Below, in pieces: positions 16,166-24,556 of a stretch of 64,000 bases of DNA (positions within the stretch are counted from its first letter, which is position 1; each line of letters starts with the position of its first letter). The notes under the pieces are model-generated. The model was not told the origin of the DNA and did not search any database. It saw only the letters and a list, made by a program, of their open reading frames with translations. This DNA is from Kitasatospora sp. Root107 (GTDB lineage: Bacteria; Actinomycetota; Actinomycetes; Streptomycetales; Streptomycetaceae): the NCBI RefSeq assembly GCF_001424875.1, contig NZ_LMCT01000012.1:273850-337849 (forward strand), given 5' to 3'. Position numbers and translations under genes: made by a program.

Positions 16166-17128
16166 CTACCGGACGGCGGCGCCAGTCTGTTGGGCGGCCA
16201 CCCGGAAGCCGATGTTGCCCGCCGAGCTGTCGGGGGTGTTGGAGCTACGGGCGGCGACCCGGTAGCGGTTGCAGTACGAGTCGTGGCACATGTGCGAGCC
16301 GCCCCGCATCACCCGGCGGGTACCGTCCGGCGGGCCGACCGGGTGGTGGCTCGGGCCGGTCCGGTGGAAGTCGGGGCTGAACCAGTCGGCGCACCACTCC
16401 CAGACGTTGCCCGCCACGTTGTACAGGCCGTGGCCGTTGGGGCGGTAGGTCTTCACGGGGGCGGTCCCCCGGTGGCCGTCGGCGGCGGTGTTCAGGGTCG
16501 GGAAGACGCCCTGCCAGATATTGCACATGTGCCGCCCGCCGGGGGTGAGTTCGTCGCCCCACGGGTAGCGCTGCTGCTCCAGCCCGCCCCGGGCGGCGTA
16601 CTCCCACTCGGCCTCGGTGGGCAGGCGGCTGCCGGACCAGGCGCAGTACGCCTGGGCGTCGTGCCAGGAGACGTGCACCACCGGGTGGTTCTGCCGGTCG
16701 CCCGCCGAGGAGCCGGGGCCCTCGGGCCGCCGCCAGTCGGCGCCCGGCACCGCGCGCCACCACGGGACGCCCGCCACCGACTGCGCGGTGGCCGCCACCG
16801 CCGCGGTGAGGAAGCCCTCAAAGACGAAGCTGAACCCGAACCGCTCGGCCTCGGTGACGTACCCGGTGGCCTTCACGAAGGTGCCGAACTGCGCGTTGGT
16901 GACGGCGGTCGGCGAGATCCGGAACGGGCCGACCTCGACCTCGCGGACCGGTCCCTCGCCGTCGGCGGGGAAGCCCACCGGGTCGTCGGTGCCCATCAGG
17001 AACCGTCCGCCCGGCAGCGCGAGCAGCCCCCGGGCGGGCCGTACCGGAGCGGCGGCCACGGTGAGCACCGCCGGGCCCGACTCGGCCCGGGCCGGGGTGC
17101 AGCAGGGCTTGGTCGGCTCGGTGCTCAC
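16166..17128 (-). CDS. Formylglycine-generating enzyme
   Basis: A 320-residue cytoplasmic enzyme that oxidises the active-site Cys of sulfatases (in CxPxR) to formylglycine. The family fold is clear: LPGGRFLMGTDDP, ISPTAVTNAQFGTFVKATGY, PVVHVSWHDAQAYCAWSGSRLPTEAEWEYAARGG, GLYNVAGNVWEWCADWF. The two copper-binding cysteines are in SHMCHDSYCNRYR, followed by SSNTPDSSAGNIGFR. It starts at a GTG preceded by AGAGGA and lies 59 nt after the sulfatase gene in the same direction, its evident substrate. Confidence 0.95.
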   Translation of the reverse strand: MSTEPTKPCCTPARAESGPAVLTVAAAPVRPARGLLALPGGRFLMGTDDPVGFPADGEGPVREVEVGPFRISPTAVTNAQFGTFVKATGYVTEAERFGFSFVFEGFLTAAVAATAQSVAGVPWWRAVPGADWRRPEGPGSSAGDRQNHPVVHVSWHDAQAYCAWSGSRLPTEAEWEYAARGGLEQQRYPWGDELTPGGRHMCNIWQGVFPTLNTAADGHRGTAPVKTYRPNGHGLYNVAGNVWEWCADWFSPDFHRTGPSHHPVGPPDGTRRVMRGGSHMCHDSYCNRYRVAARSSNTPDSSAGNIGFRVAAQQTGAAVR

Positions 17129-17187
17129 GGCTGGTCGTCCTCTCGAAGGTGTCCCCCGGGCCGGGCGGCCCGGGGGACGGTGGCGGG

Positions 17188-18591
17188 TCAGACAGCGCGG
17201 TCGGCCGCCAACTGGGCGGCCAGCGCCGGGATGCCGAGGGCCTGTTCCTGCTGTGGGGTGGCCTGGTGGAGCAGGTTCTGCAGCTGGTACGGGTCGCTCG
17301 CCAGGTCGTAGTACTCCCGGAACAGCACCTGCCCGGTGCCGGAGACCGTCCCGTTCGCATCGGTGTTCAGATCGTAGTACTCGGTGTACTGCCGATCGGT
17401 GGCCACGTACGAGGCCCAGGTGTTCGGCGTACCCGTCCCGGCGCCCTGCCGCCACCACTCGACCAGCAGGTGGTCCCGCCGGTAGGCCGTGAGCAGTGAG
17501 TGCCCGTCCTGCGGCGTGTTCGGGACGATCCCGGCCGCGTCCAGGATCGTCGGGGCGATGTCGATGTTGGCGGCGATCCGGTTGTCGGTGGTGCCCGCGC
17601 CGAGCCCGCCGGCGGGCCAGGAGAGGTAGAACGGCACCTGGTGGGACGGGGAGTACGGCACGGACTTCTTCAGCCAGCCGTGGTCGGCCCAGGTGTAGCC
17701 GTTGTCGCCGACGTAGATGACCAGGGTGTTGTCGAGCTGGCCGAGCGCGGCCAGCTTGTCGTGGAACGCCTGCACCGCGTCGTCCACCGAGAGCAGGGTG
17801 CGGAGTTGACGCTGCCGCAGCGCCTGGGCGTCGGCCAGGGTGGCGGTGGCGTTGCGGATGTAGGCGGGCTTGTCGCTGCGGTCGGCCTCGGTGACCGAGG
17901 GGCGGCCGTTCCAGGCCGGTACGGGGGTGTCGGCGTACTTGGCGGCCGGCTGGTTCGGTTCGTGCGAGGCGTACGGGGTGACGTAGGCGAACCACGGGCG
18001 GGTGTCGGTGGCCGCCTTGTCGAGGAAGGCCAGCGTGTGGTTCTTGATCACGTTGGTGGCGTAGCCGCTGATGGTGCGGACGGTGCCGTTGTCGTTGTAG
18101 TTGGCGTCCTGGTAGGACGGCTGGAGCAGCAGCCAGTCCTCGAAGTGCGGCGGATTGTCCGCCAGCGCCCAGGAGTTGAGGTACTTGCCGAACAGGCCGG
18201 TGCGGTAGCCCGCCTGGCTCAGGTAGCGCTGCACGGTGGTGTGCTGGTCCAACGCGGCCGAGGCACCGTTGTTGCGGACCCCGTGGTTGTGGGCGAACCG
18301 GCCGGAGAAGATCGAGGACCTGGACGGCGCGCAGAGCGGCGTCGCGACGTGCCCGTTGGAGTACGTCACCCCCTGGCCGCCGAGCCAGGCGATGGTGTTC
18401 TGGATCGCCCAGTCGGTGTGCTTGGGCTGGTCGTCGGTGACGATCAGCAGGACGTTCGGGCGGGCGGCGGTAGCGGCAGCGGCCGGGGCGGCGGCCACCG
18501 CCAGCGGGACCGCTCCGGCGGCGGCCACGGCGGCGGCTCCGGCGAGGAAGCCCCGCCGGCCGAATTCGGGACGGGTGTTCTCGGGCACCAC
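17188..18591 (-). CDS. Tat-exported arylsulfatase-type sulfatase
   Basis: A 467-residue secreted hydrolase of sulfate esters. A twin-arginine signal peptide (EFGRRGFLAGAAAVAAAG, cut after AxA near residue 40) is followed by the alkaline-phosphatase-like fold. Metal-binding IVTDDQ comes first, and the sulfatase signature is PLCAPSRSS, with the Cys that becomes formylglycine. Then come FGKYLNSW and the C-terminal metal site YVGDNGYTWADHG. It resembles N-acetylglucosamine-6-sulfatase-like and related enzymes; the sulfated substrate is unknown. Two GTG codons (18591, 18588) can serve as start after AAAGGAA. The Tat route fits an enzyme that must be modified by the cytoplasmic FGE before export. 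Confidence 0.93.
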   Translation of the reverse strand: MVPENTRPEFGRRGFLAGAAAVAAAGAVPLAVAAAPAAAATAARPNVLLIVTDDQPKHTDWAIQNTIAWLGGQGVTYSNGHVATPLCAPSRSSIFSGRFAHNHGVRNNGASAALDQHTTVQRYLSQAGYRTGLFGKYLNSWALADNPPHFEDWLLLQPSYQDANYNDNGTVRTISGYATNVIKNHTLAFLDKAATDTRPWFAYVTPYASHEPNQPAAKYADTPVPAWNGRPSVTEADRSDKPAYIRNATATLADAQALRQRQLRTLLSVDDAVQAFHDKLAALGQLDNTLVIYVGDNGYTWADHGWLKKSVPYSPSHQVPFYLSWPAGGLGAGTTDNRIAANIDIAPTILDAAGIVPNTPQDGHSLLTAYRRDHLLVEWWRQGAGTGTPNTWASYVATDRQYTEYYDLNTDANGTVSGTGQVLFREYYDLASDPYQLQNLLHQATPQQEQALGIPALAAQLAADRAV

Positions 18592-19156
18592 GGAATTCCT
18601 TTCGGCGTCGGTGAACTCCGGCGCGCACGGCAGGACACACCGATATCGGCACCGGGATTGTGGGAGAACGCGTGAACCCGAGGGGGGAAAGGAACATCCC
18701 GGGATTCACGACAGAAGCAGCGTCGACGCTGCGATCAGCGGCGACGGGCCGCGAAGGTCACGCGGCGGCGCTACAGAGCCCGCTGGCCAGTCGGCCGAAA
18801 TCGACGTGGCGGCGGGCAGCGAGGATCTCTCCGGCTGCCATGCAGGCGAGAATAGGGGCTTCCGTCGGCGGCCCGCAATGGCGCCCCGGACTGGACACAC
18901 CGAATTCACGTGGCGCCATCCACCGGGCGAACCACCGTCCACAGAAAAGGAGTTCGGCCGCTCCGCACCCCACCGTCCGACCTCGGACCGGGCGGACGGC
19001 CGGAGCTGCTCTCCGGGCGCCGGTAGAGTCGAGCGGTCGGGCAGCCCCGGGCGCCACCGCGCCGTGGCTCGGCCGCCCGCCCACTGCCCCGCGTGTCCGC
19101 GTCGACCGCGACCGAGTACGAACCGAGTACGACAGGTACCCGTCTTGCCCACTGCC
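18592..19156. other. Intergenic region between sulfatase and SulP transporter
   Basis: About 565 bp between divergent genes. Short open frames exist on both strands, but none shows a recognisable family, start region or good codon bias. It should hold the promoters of the sulfatase-FGE operon and of the SulP gene. Confidence 0.6.
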
Positions 19157-20647
19157 ATGCTGTCCGCCGCCGCGCGCCTGCGCGACTTCCGCCCGTCCTG
19201 GCTCGCCCCGAAGGTGGCCCGCACCGAGGTGCTGGCCGGCCTGGTGGTCGCCCTCGCGCTGATCCCGGAGGCGATCTCCTTCTCGATCATCGCGGGCGTG
19301 GACCCGAGCGTCGGGCTGTTCGCCTCGTTCACGATGGCCGTGGTGATCGCGGTGGTCGGCGGCCGGCCGGCGATGATCTCCGCCGCCACCGGTGCGATCG
19401 CCCTGGTGGTCGCCCCGCTCGCGCGCGAGCACGGCTTCGGTTACCTGATCGCCACCGTGATCCTCGGCGGTCTCTGCCAGATCGCCCTCGGTGCGCTCGG
19501 GGTGGCCCGGCTGCTGCGGTTCGTCCCGCGCAGCGTGATGCTGGGCTTCGTCAACTCCCTCTCCATCCTGGTCTTCCTGGCCCAACTGCCGAACCTGGTG
19601 GACGTCCCCTGGGCCGTCTACCCGCTGCTGGCCGGCGGCCTGGCGCTGACCGCCCTGCTCCCCCGGCTCACCACGGCCGTCCCGGCGCCGCTGGTGTCGA
19701 TCGTTGCGCTGACCGCCGTCACCGTGGGCGCCCACCTGGCCGTGCCCACGGTCGGCGACAAGGGCGAGCTCCCGTCCGGGCTGCCGCTGCCGGGCCTGCC
19801 CGACGTGCCGTTCACCCTGGCCACCTTGACCCTGATCGCGCCGTACGCGCTGGCGTTCGCGCTGGTCGGGCTGATGGAGTCGCTGATGACGGCTCAGCTG
19901 GTCGACGAGATCACCGACACCCGCTCGAACAAGACCCGGGAGTCCATCGGCCAGGGCGTCGCCAACATCGTCACCGGCTTCTTCGGCGGGATGGGCGGCT
20001 GCGCGATGATCGGCCAGACGATGATCAACGTGAAGGCCTCCGGCGCCCGGACCCGGCTCTCCACCTTCCTGTCCGGCGCCTTCCTGATGGTGCTCTGCAT
20101 CGTCTTCGGGCCGGTGGTCTCGAAGATCCCGATGGCCGCCCTGGTCGCGGTGATGATGCTGGTCTGCGTCGCCACCTTCGACTGGCACTCCGTCAGCCCG
20201 CGCACCCTGCGCCGCCTGCCGGTCGGCGAGAGCGCCGTCATGGTGATCACCGTCGGCTGCGTGGTCGCCACCGGCAACCTCGCGGTCGGAGTGATCATCG
20301 GTTCGGTCAGCGCCATGGTGGTCTTCGCCCGCCGGGTCGCCCACCTCGCGGACGTCACCTCGGTCACCGAACCCGGCGGCGACCAGGTGAACTACGCGGT
20401 GACCGGCGCGCTCTTCTTCGCCTCCAGCAACCACCTGGTGACCCGGTTCGACTACGCGAACGACCCGGCGAAGGTGGTCATCGACCTGACCGAGGCCCAT
20501 ATCTGGGACGCCACCTCGGTCGCCACCCTGGACGCGATCACCGGCAAGTACGCCCAGCGCGGCAAGACCGTCGAACTGGTGGGCCTCAACTCCCGGAGCG
20601 CCGAACTGCACGGGGCACTCAGCGGACGGCTCGGCTCCGGCGCCTGA
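19157..20647 (+). CDS. SulP family anion transporter with STAS domain
   Basis: A 496-residue membrane protein of the SulP/SLC26 family. It opens with RTEVLAGLVVALALIPEAISFSIIAGVDPSVGLFASF, continues with SAATGAIALVVAPLA, GFFGGMGGCAMIGQTMIN and about eleven further helices, and ends with a short STAS domain (residues about 415-496, KVVIDLTEAHIWDATSVATLD). Members move sulfate, bicarbonate or other anions. The divergent neighbour is a sulfatase, so sulfate uptake is attractive, but this subgroup could also carry bicarbonate. Start ATG 19157 or TTG 19145; neither has a strong ribosome binding site. Confidence 0.9.
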   Translation: MLSAAARLRDFRPSWLAPKVARTEVLAGLVVALALIPEAISFSIIAGVDPSVGLFASFTMAVVIAVVGGRPAMISAATGAIALVVAPLAREHGFGYLIATVILGGLCQIALGALGVARLLRFVPRSVMLGFVNSLSILVFLAQLPNLVDVPWAVYPLLAGGLALTALLPRLTTAVPAPLVSIVALTAVTVGAHLAVPTVGDKGELPSGLPLPGLPDVPFTLATLTLIAPYALAFALVGLMESLMTAQLVDEITDTRSNKTRESIGQGVANIVTGFFGGMGGCAMIGQTMINVKASGARTRLSTFLSGAFLMVLCIVFGPVVSKIPMAALVAVMMLVCVATFDWHSVSPRTLRRLPVGESAVMVITVGCVVATGNLAVGVIIGSVSAMVVFARRVAHLADVTSVTEPGGDQVNYAVTGALFFASSNHLVTRFDYANDPAKVVIDLTEAHIWDATSVATLDAITGKYAQRGKTVELVGLNSRSAELHGALSGRLGSGA

Positions 20648-20662
20648 GCCGTACCCGTGGCC

Positions 20663-21679
20663 CTACCCGTGGCTGATCACCACCCGGCCGAAGGCGCCGC
20701 CCTCCCGGTGGTACCGGAACGCCTCCGGGGCCTGGTCGAACGGGAACACCCGGTCCACCACCGGCCGCACCCGGTGGACCTCCACCGCCCGGTTCAGCGC
20801 GATGAACTGCGCCCGACTGCCGACCGCGACACTCCGCACCTGCACCCCCGAGGCGAACAGCAGCCGGGCGTCGACCGGCGGAGCGGTGGGGGCGTCGGCG
20901 ACCCGGTAACCGACGTACGCGAGCTCGGCACCGATCCCGGCCGAGCGCAGCGACTGGTCCAGCGGCCCCGCGACGTGCACCACCTGGTCCACACCCCGGC
21001 CGCCGGTGAGCTCGCGGACCCGCTGGTGCCAGTCCGGCTCGGCGGTCCGGTCGATCACCTCGTGCACGCCGAGTTCCTTGAGCCGTACGGCCTTCGGCCC
21101 GCCCGAGGTGGTGGCGATCACCCGCGCCCCGGCCACCAGCGCCAGCTGCGCCGCGGCCAGGCTGACCGCGCCGGTGCCGAGGGTGAGCACGGTCTCGCCG
21201 GGGAGCAGCGGCCGGCCGCCGGTGAGGGCGTTCCACGCGGTCAGCGCGGTGAGCGGCAGCGCGGCGGCCTCCTCGTACGACAGGTGGCCCGGTATCCGCA
21301 CCAGGGCCCGCTCCGCGACCACCCGGTACTCGGCCAGCGCGCCATCCAGCGAGGAACCCAGCTGGGCGGCCCGGTCCAGCCCGAACGGGCCGTCCAGCCA
21401 GTCCGGGAAGACGGTCAGCATGACCCGGTCGCCGAGGCCGAAGGTGCCGACGGCCGGCCCGACCGCGACCACCTCGCCCGCTCCCTCGCACCCGGCGACC
21501 ACGTCCGGTACGACCGGCAGCGGGTAATCGTCGGCCAGGATCAGTCCGTCCCGGAAGCTGACGGCGTTGGCACGCATCCGCACCAGCACCTGCCCGGGGC
21601 CGGGCTCCGGCACATCGTGCTGACGCAGTGTCAGACCTGCTGTTCCGGTGCCGGCGCCGGTCACGTGGTAGCTCTTCAT
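20663..21679 (-). CDS. Zinc-independent alcohol dehydrogenase-like MDR oxidoreductase
   Basis: A 338-residue medium-chain dehydrogenase/reductase. Family marks are MRANAVSFRDGLILADDYPLP, VAGCEGAGEVVAVGPAV, GDRVMLTVFPDWLDG, and the nucleotide loop LGTGAVSLAAAQLALVAGARVIATT. The loop lacks the usual GGVG pattern and has GTGAVS. The structural and catalytic zinc ligands of classic alcohol dehydrogenases are absent. Substrate unknown. The XRE-family gene at 21783 is divergent from it, with 103 bp between starts, and is a candidate regulator. Confidence 0.88.
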   Translation of the reverse strand: MKSYHVTGAGTGTAGLTLRQHDVPEPGPGQVLVRMRANAVSFRDGLILADDYPLPVVPDVVAGCEGAGEVVAVGPAVGTFGLGDRVMLTVFPDWLDGPFGLDRAAQLGSSLDGALAEYRVVAERALVRIPGHLSYEEAAALPLTALTAWNALTGGRPLLPGETVLTLGTGAVSLAAAQLALVAGARVIATTSGGPKAVRLKELGVHEVIDRTAEPDWHQRVRELTGGRGVDQVVHVAGPLDQSLRSAGIGAELAYVGYRVADAPTAPPVDARLLFASGVQVRSVAVGSRAQFIALNRAVEVHRVRPVVDRVFPFDQAPEAFRYHREGGAFGRVVISHG

Positions 21680-21782
21680 GGTGGTTTCCGTTCCTCGACG
21701 GGGTGACAGGAACGATCCTGCGCGAGCCGCCGAGTGCGGACAATTCCGTGCAGGGAATGACGGCGCGGGCTATAACCGTCCG

Positions 21783-22583
21783 GTGACCACCCTTACCGAA
21801 CCCAGCCCGTTCCCTGCCGAGTTACGCCGCCGCCGGACCGAACGCAGGCTCAGCCAGCTCGACCTCGCCTTGCGGGCGGGCACCACCCAGCGGCACCTGA
21901 GCTTCATGGAACGCGGCCGCTCCCGCCCGGGCCGGACCATGGTGATCCGGATCGCGGAGTCCCTCGACCTGCCGCTGCGCGACCGCAACTCCCTGCTGCA
22001 CTCGGCCGGTTACGCACCCGTGTACCCCGAGTCCCGACTGGAGACCCCGATGCTCGGCCCCGTGCGGGAAGCGCTGGAGGTCATCCTGCGCGGCCATCTG
22101 CCCTACCCCGCGCTGGTGCTCCGCCCGTACGGTGAACTGGTCGCCGCGAACAGCGCCGTCGATCTGATCACCGAGGGCTGCTCGGCCGAACTCCTCGCTC
22201 CCCCGGTCAACATGCTCCGGTTGCTGCTGCACCCCGACGGCATGGCCCGCCGCGTGCTGAACCTCCCCCAGTGGGGCCGCCACGTCACCGAGAACATGCA
22301 CCGGGCCCTGGCGAACGGTGGCCACGACCCACGCCTGGCCGCCTTCATCGCCGAGCTGGAGGGCTACCTGCCGCCCGCCGCCCCCGACCCGGACCACCTC
22401 GGCTTCGCCGTCCCACTCCGACTCGCCACGCCGGACGGGGAGTTGCGCCTGATCACCACGATCACCTCGTTCGCCACCGCACTCGACGTCACGCTCGCCG
22501 AGCTGCACCTGGAGGCGTTCCTGCCGGCCGACGAGGCCACCGCCACGATCCTCCGTGCCCGGGCCACCCCGGGCACCAGCTGA
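21783..22583 (+). CDS. XRE-family regulator with MmyB-like ligand domain
   Basis: A 266-residue protein. The helix-turn-helix is at residues about 10-70 (RRRRTERRLSQLDLALRAGTTQRHLSFMERGRSRPGRTMVIRIAESLDL). The rest matches the MmyB-like PAS-related domain (VLRPYGELVAANSAVDLI, LRLLLHPDGMARRVLNLPQW), which binds fatty acids in characterised members. The GTG start is at 21783. These regulators are usually divergent from the dehydrogenase they control, exactly the layout here. Confidence 0.9.
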   Translation: MTTLTEPSPFPAELRRRRTERRLSQLDLALRAGTTQRHLSFMERGRSRPGRTMVIRIAESLDLPLRDRNSLLHSAGYAPVYPESRLETPMLGPVREALEVILRGHLPYPALVLRPYGELVAANSAVDLITEGCSAELLAPPVNMLRLLLHPDGMARRVLNLPQWGRHVTENMHRALANGGHDPRLAAFIAELEGYLPPAAPDPDHLGFAVPLRLATPDGELRLITTITSFATALDVTLAELHLEAFLPADEATATILRARATPGTS

Positions 22584-22613
22584 CCACATCGACTACGACG
22601 CCAAGGGACAGAC

Positions 22614-23522
22614 GTGAGTGAGCAGCGAGCAGGTCAGGCACAACGGGTCAGGGAGTGGCTGCTGGGGGCGGCCCCGGCCGAGCCGAGGACACTGGCCGCC
22701 GCGCTCGGCCTGGCCGAGGACGCTCCCGGGCTGCAGCACCTGCGGCATGCGGAGCCGGAGCTTCTCGTCCGGATCGAGCGCCTGCACACGGCAGCACAGC
22801 ACGCCTTCGAGCGGCGTACGCGCGTCGACGTGTGCCGGGCTCTGGAGCGCGTGGTGCGCGTCGCCCTGCGGGAGGCGGCGACCGCCCCCGCCCGAGAGCC
22901 CGACTACCTCAAGGACGAGGCGGATGGGGCCGCCCAGCAGCTCGAAGCGGACGCGGCACTGGCCGGCGGCCGCGGTCTCAACACGGGCCTGGCCTTCGGA
23001 ATACTCCTCAGCCCGGTCGTCCTGATCCTGACCCTCGCCGTGGGCCGGGCCGTGCCGCCGCTCTTCCACGGCACCCTCGGCTGCCCGGAACAGCTCAGCC
23101 TGATGTACTCCCTGGTCTGCTTCTCGGGCGGGGCGATGGGCGCGGTCTTCAGCGTCATCATCCGGCTCCGCGACGCCTACCAGCTGATACAGCGCGGGCC
23201 GCTCCGCAGCGGTTCGCCCGACCTCCCGGCCAACCCCGTGCAGCTGGCCCGGACCATGCGTCAGGAGGGCTGGTACCGGGTGGTGGTCGGCTGGTTCCTG
23301 GCCACCTCGCTCTTCCTGCTCATCAACGGCGGCATCCTCACCCTGCTCACCCCGCCCGCCACGCCGGACGACCTCTGCGGAGCCGTACCGCTGACACCGG
23401 CCGGGCACCAGGCGCTGATCAAGGCCTGGTTCTTCTGGGGCAGTGTCGGCTTCCTCGCCGGACTGAACGAACGCTGGGCGTACGGCCTGCTGCGGCGCGG
23501 AAACGAGCAGCAGCAAGCCTGA
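22614..23522 (+). CDS. Membrane protein of unknown function
   Basis: A 302-residue protein. Residues 1-120 are a charged, helical cytoplasmic region (EPELLVRIERLHTAAQHAFERR). Three to four hydrophobic segments follow (LAFGILLSPVVLILTLAVG, SLMYSLVCFSGGAMGAVFSVIIRL, VVVGWFLATSLFLLINGGIL, and one near the C-terminus ending GFLAGLNERWAYGLLRR). The FLAGLNERWA motif resembles bacterial membrane proteins of unknown role. The GTG start follows AAGGGA. It lies 30 nt after the XRE gene in the same direction and may share its transcript. Confidence 0.7.
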   Translation: MSEQRAGQAQRVREWLLGAAPAEPRTLAAALGLAEDAPGLQHLRHAEPELLVRIERLHTAAQHAFERRTRVDVCRALERVVRVALREAATAPAREPDYLKDEADGAAQQLEADAALAGGRGLNTGLAFGILLSPVVLILTLAVGRAVPPLFHGTLGCPEQLSLMYSLVCFSGGAMGAVFSVIIRLRDAYQLIQRGPLRSGSPDLPANPVQLARTMRQEGWYRVVVGWFLATSLFLLINGGILTLLTPPATPDDLCGAVPLTPAGHQALIKAWFFWGSVGFLAGLNERWAYGLLRRGNEQQQA

Positions 23523-23541
23523 GGCCGGCGGCCCCGACGCC

Positions 23542-23943
23542 TCAGCGAGCGCCGAACTTCTCGTCCGTGGGCACGACCTCACGACCGAGCGGCATCAGCG
23601 AGATCGGGATCATCTTGAGGTTCGCCCACCCGAACGGGATCCCGATGATCGACAGGAACAGCGGGATGCTGGTCACCAGGTGGCCGATCGCCAGCCACCA
23701 GCCGGCGAACACCAGCCAGATCACGTTCCCGACGCAGGACGGCGCACCGGCGTCCGGCTTCTCCACCGTGGTCCGCCCGAACGGCCAGAGCACGTACCCC
23801 GCGATCCGGAACGACGCGATGCCGAACGGGATGGTGACGATGAGGACGCAACAGATGATCCCGGCGGCGACGTAGGCGAGAGCCATCCAGATGCCACAGA
23901 AGATCAACCAGAGCACGTTCAGCACGAAACCGAGCACCTTCAT
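23542..23943 (-). CDS. YccF-family inner-membrane protein
   Basis: A 133-residue protein with two copies of the YccF (DUF307) domain: GFVLNVLWLIFCGIWMAL...PFGIASFRIAGYVLWPFG and GNVIWLVFAGWWLAIGHLVTSIPLFLSIIGIPFGWANLKMIPISLMPLG. About four membrane spans. The function of the family is not established. The ATG at 23943 matches family starts. It is divergent from the SHOCT-domain protein. Confidence 0.92.
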   Translation of the reverse strand: MKVLGFVLNVLWLIFCGIWMALAYVAAGIICCVLIVTIPFGIASFRIAGYVLWPFGRTTVEKPDAGAPSCVGNVIWLVFAGWWLAIGHLVTSIPLFLSIIGIPFGWANLKMIPISLMPLGREVVPTDEKFGAR

Positions 23944-24096
23944 GGCACCCACCCTCCCACGATCCCGGCTCGTGCAAGGGTTCATCCCCCGCTGGCGAGT
24001 CCAGCTGCCCGCCCCGTGCGGCCGGCCTGCCCCGAACGGCGCAACCTGCTGCGGCTCCGCGCGCGGGGCGCCCGAGCAGTCACCACTGTGGGTTGC

Positions 24097-24504
24097 ATGG
24101 ACGACTATCCCCTGCTCAACGTGTTCTGGACCATGATGTGGCTCTTCCTCTGGATCCTCTGGTTCTTCCTGCTCTTCAAGATCATCACGGATATCTTCCG
24201 CAGCCACGACATGGGCGGCTGGGGCAAGGCGGGCTGGCTGATCTTCGTGATCCTGCTGCCCTACCTCGGCGTCTTCGTCTACCTGATCGCCCGTGGCAGG
24301 TCGATGGGCCACCGGGATGTCGAACAGGCCCAGAAGGCCGACGCCGCATTCAAGGAGTACGTCCGCGAGGCTGCGGGCACACCTGCGGGCGGCGCGGCCG
24401 CCGCCAGCGGGGCCGACGAACTCGCCAAGCTCGCCGCGCTCAAGGATCAGGGCGCCCTCACCGACGAGGAGTACCAGAAGGCAAAAGCCAAGCTGCTCAC
24501 CTGA
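24097..24504 (+). CDS. Small membrane protein with C-terminal SHOCT domain
   Basis: A 135-residue protein. Two membrane spans (residues about 8-32 and 45-67, with the phospholipase D nuclease N-terminal-like block WLIFVILLPYLGVFVYLIARG) are followed by an Ala/Gly linker and a SHOCT helix pair (ELAKLAALKDQGALTDEEYQKAKAKLL). SHOCT-tailed membrane proteins are common in actinobacteria; they may bind oligomers or membranes, but the function is unknown. Confidence 0.88.
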   Translation: MDDYPLLNVFWTMMWLFLWILWFFLLFKIITDIFRSHDMGGWGKAGWLIFVILLPYLGVFVYLIARGRSMGHRDVEQAQKADAAFKEYVREAAGTPAGGAAAASGADELAKLAALKDQGALTDEEYQKAKAKLLT

Positions 24505-24517
24505 GCACGGCACCGAC

Positions 24518-24553
24518 CGCCGGCCGAGGGCCAGAACCGACCCTCGGCCGGCG
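24518..24553. terminator. Bidirectional terminator hairpin
   Basis: Perfect 13-bp arms (24518-24530 and 24541-24553) with a 10-nt loop, placed between the stop codons of the convergent SHOCT protein gene and the acyl-CoA ligase gene. Confidence 0.75.
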
Positions 24554-24556
24554 CTC

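Noticed and set aside
18661..19156. Possible small protein genes upstream of the SulP gene
   Set aside because: Translations are Arg/Ser/Pro-rich without recognisable domains, and no start has a good ribosome binding site.
20648..20690. Short direct repeat TACCCGTGGC after the SulP gene
   Set aside because: Two 10-bp copies 12 bp apart, one inside the coding end of the next gene; too short to mean more than chance.
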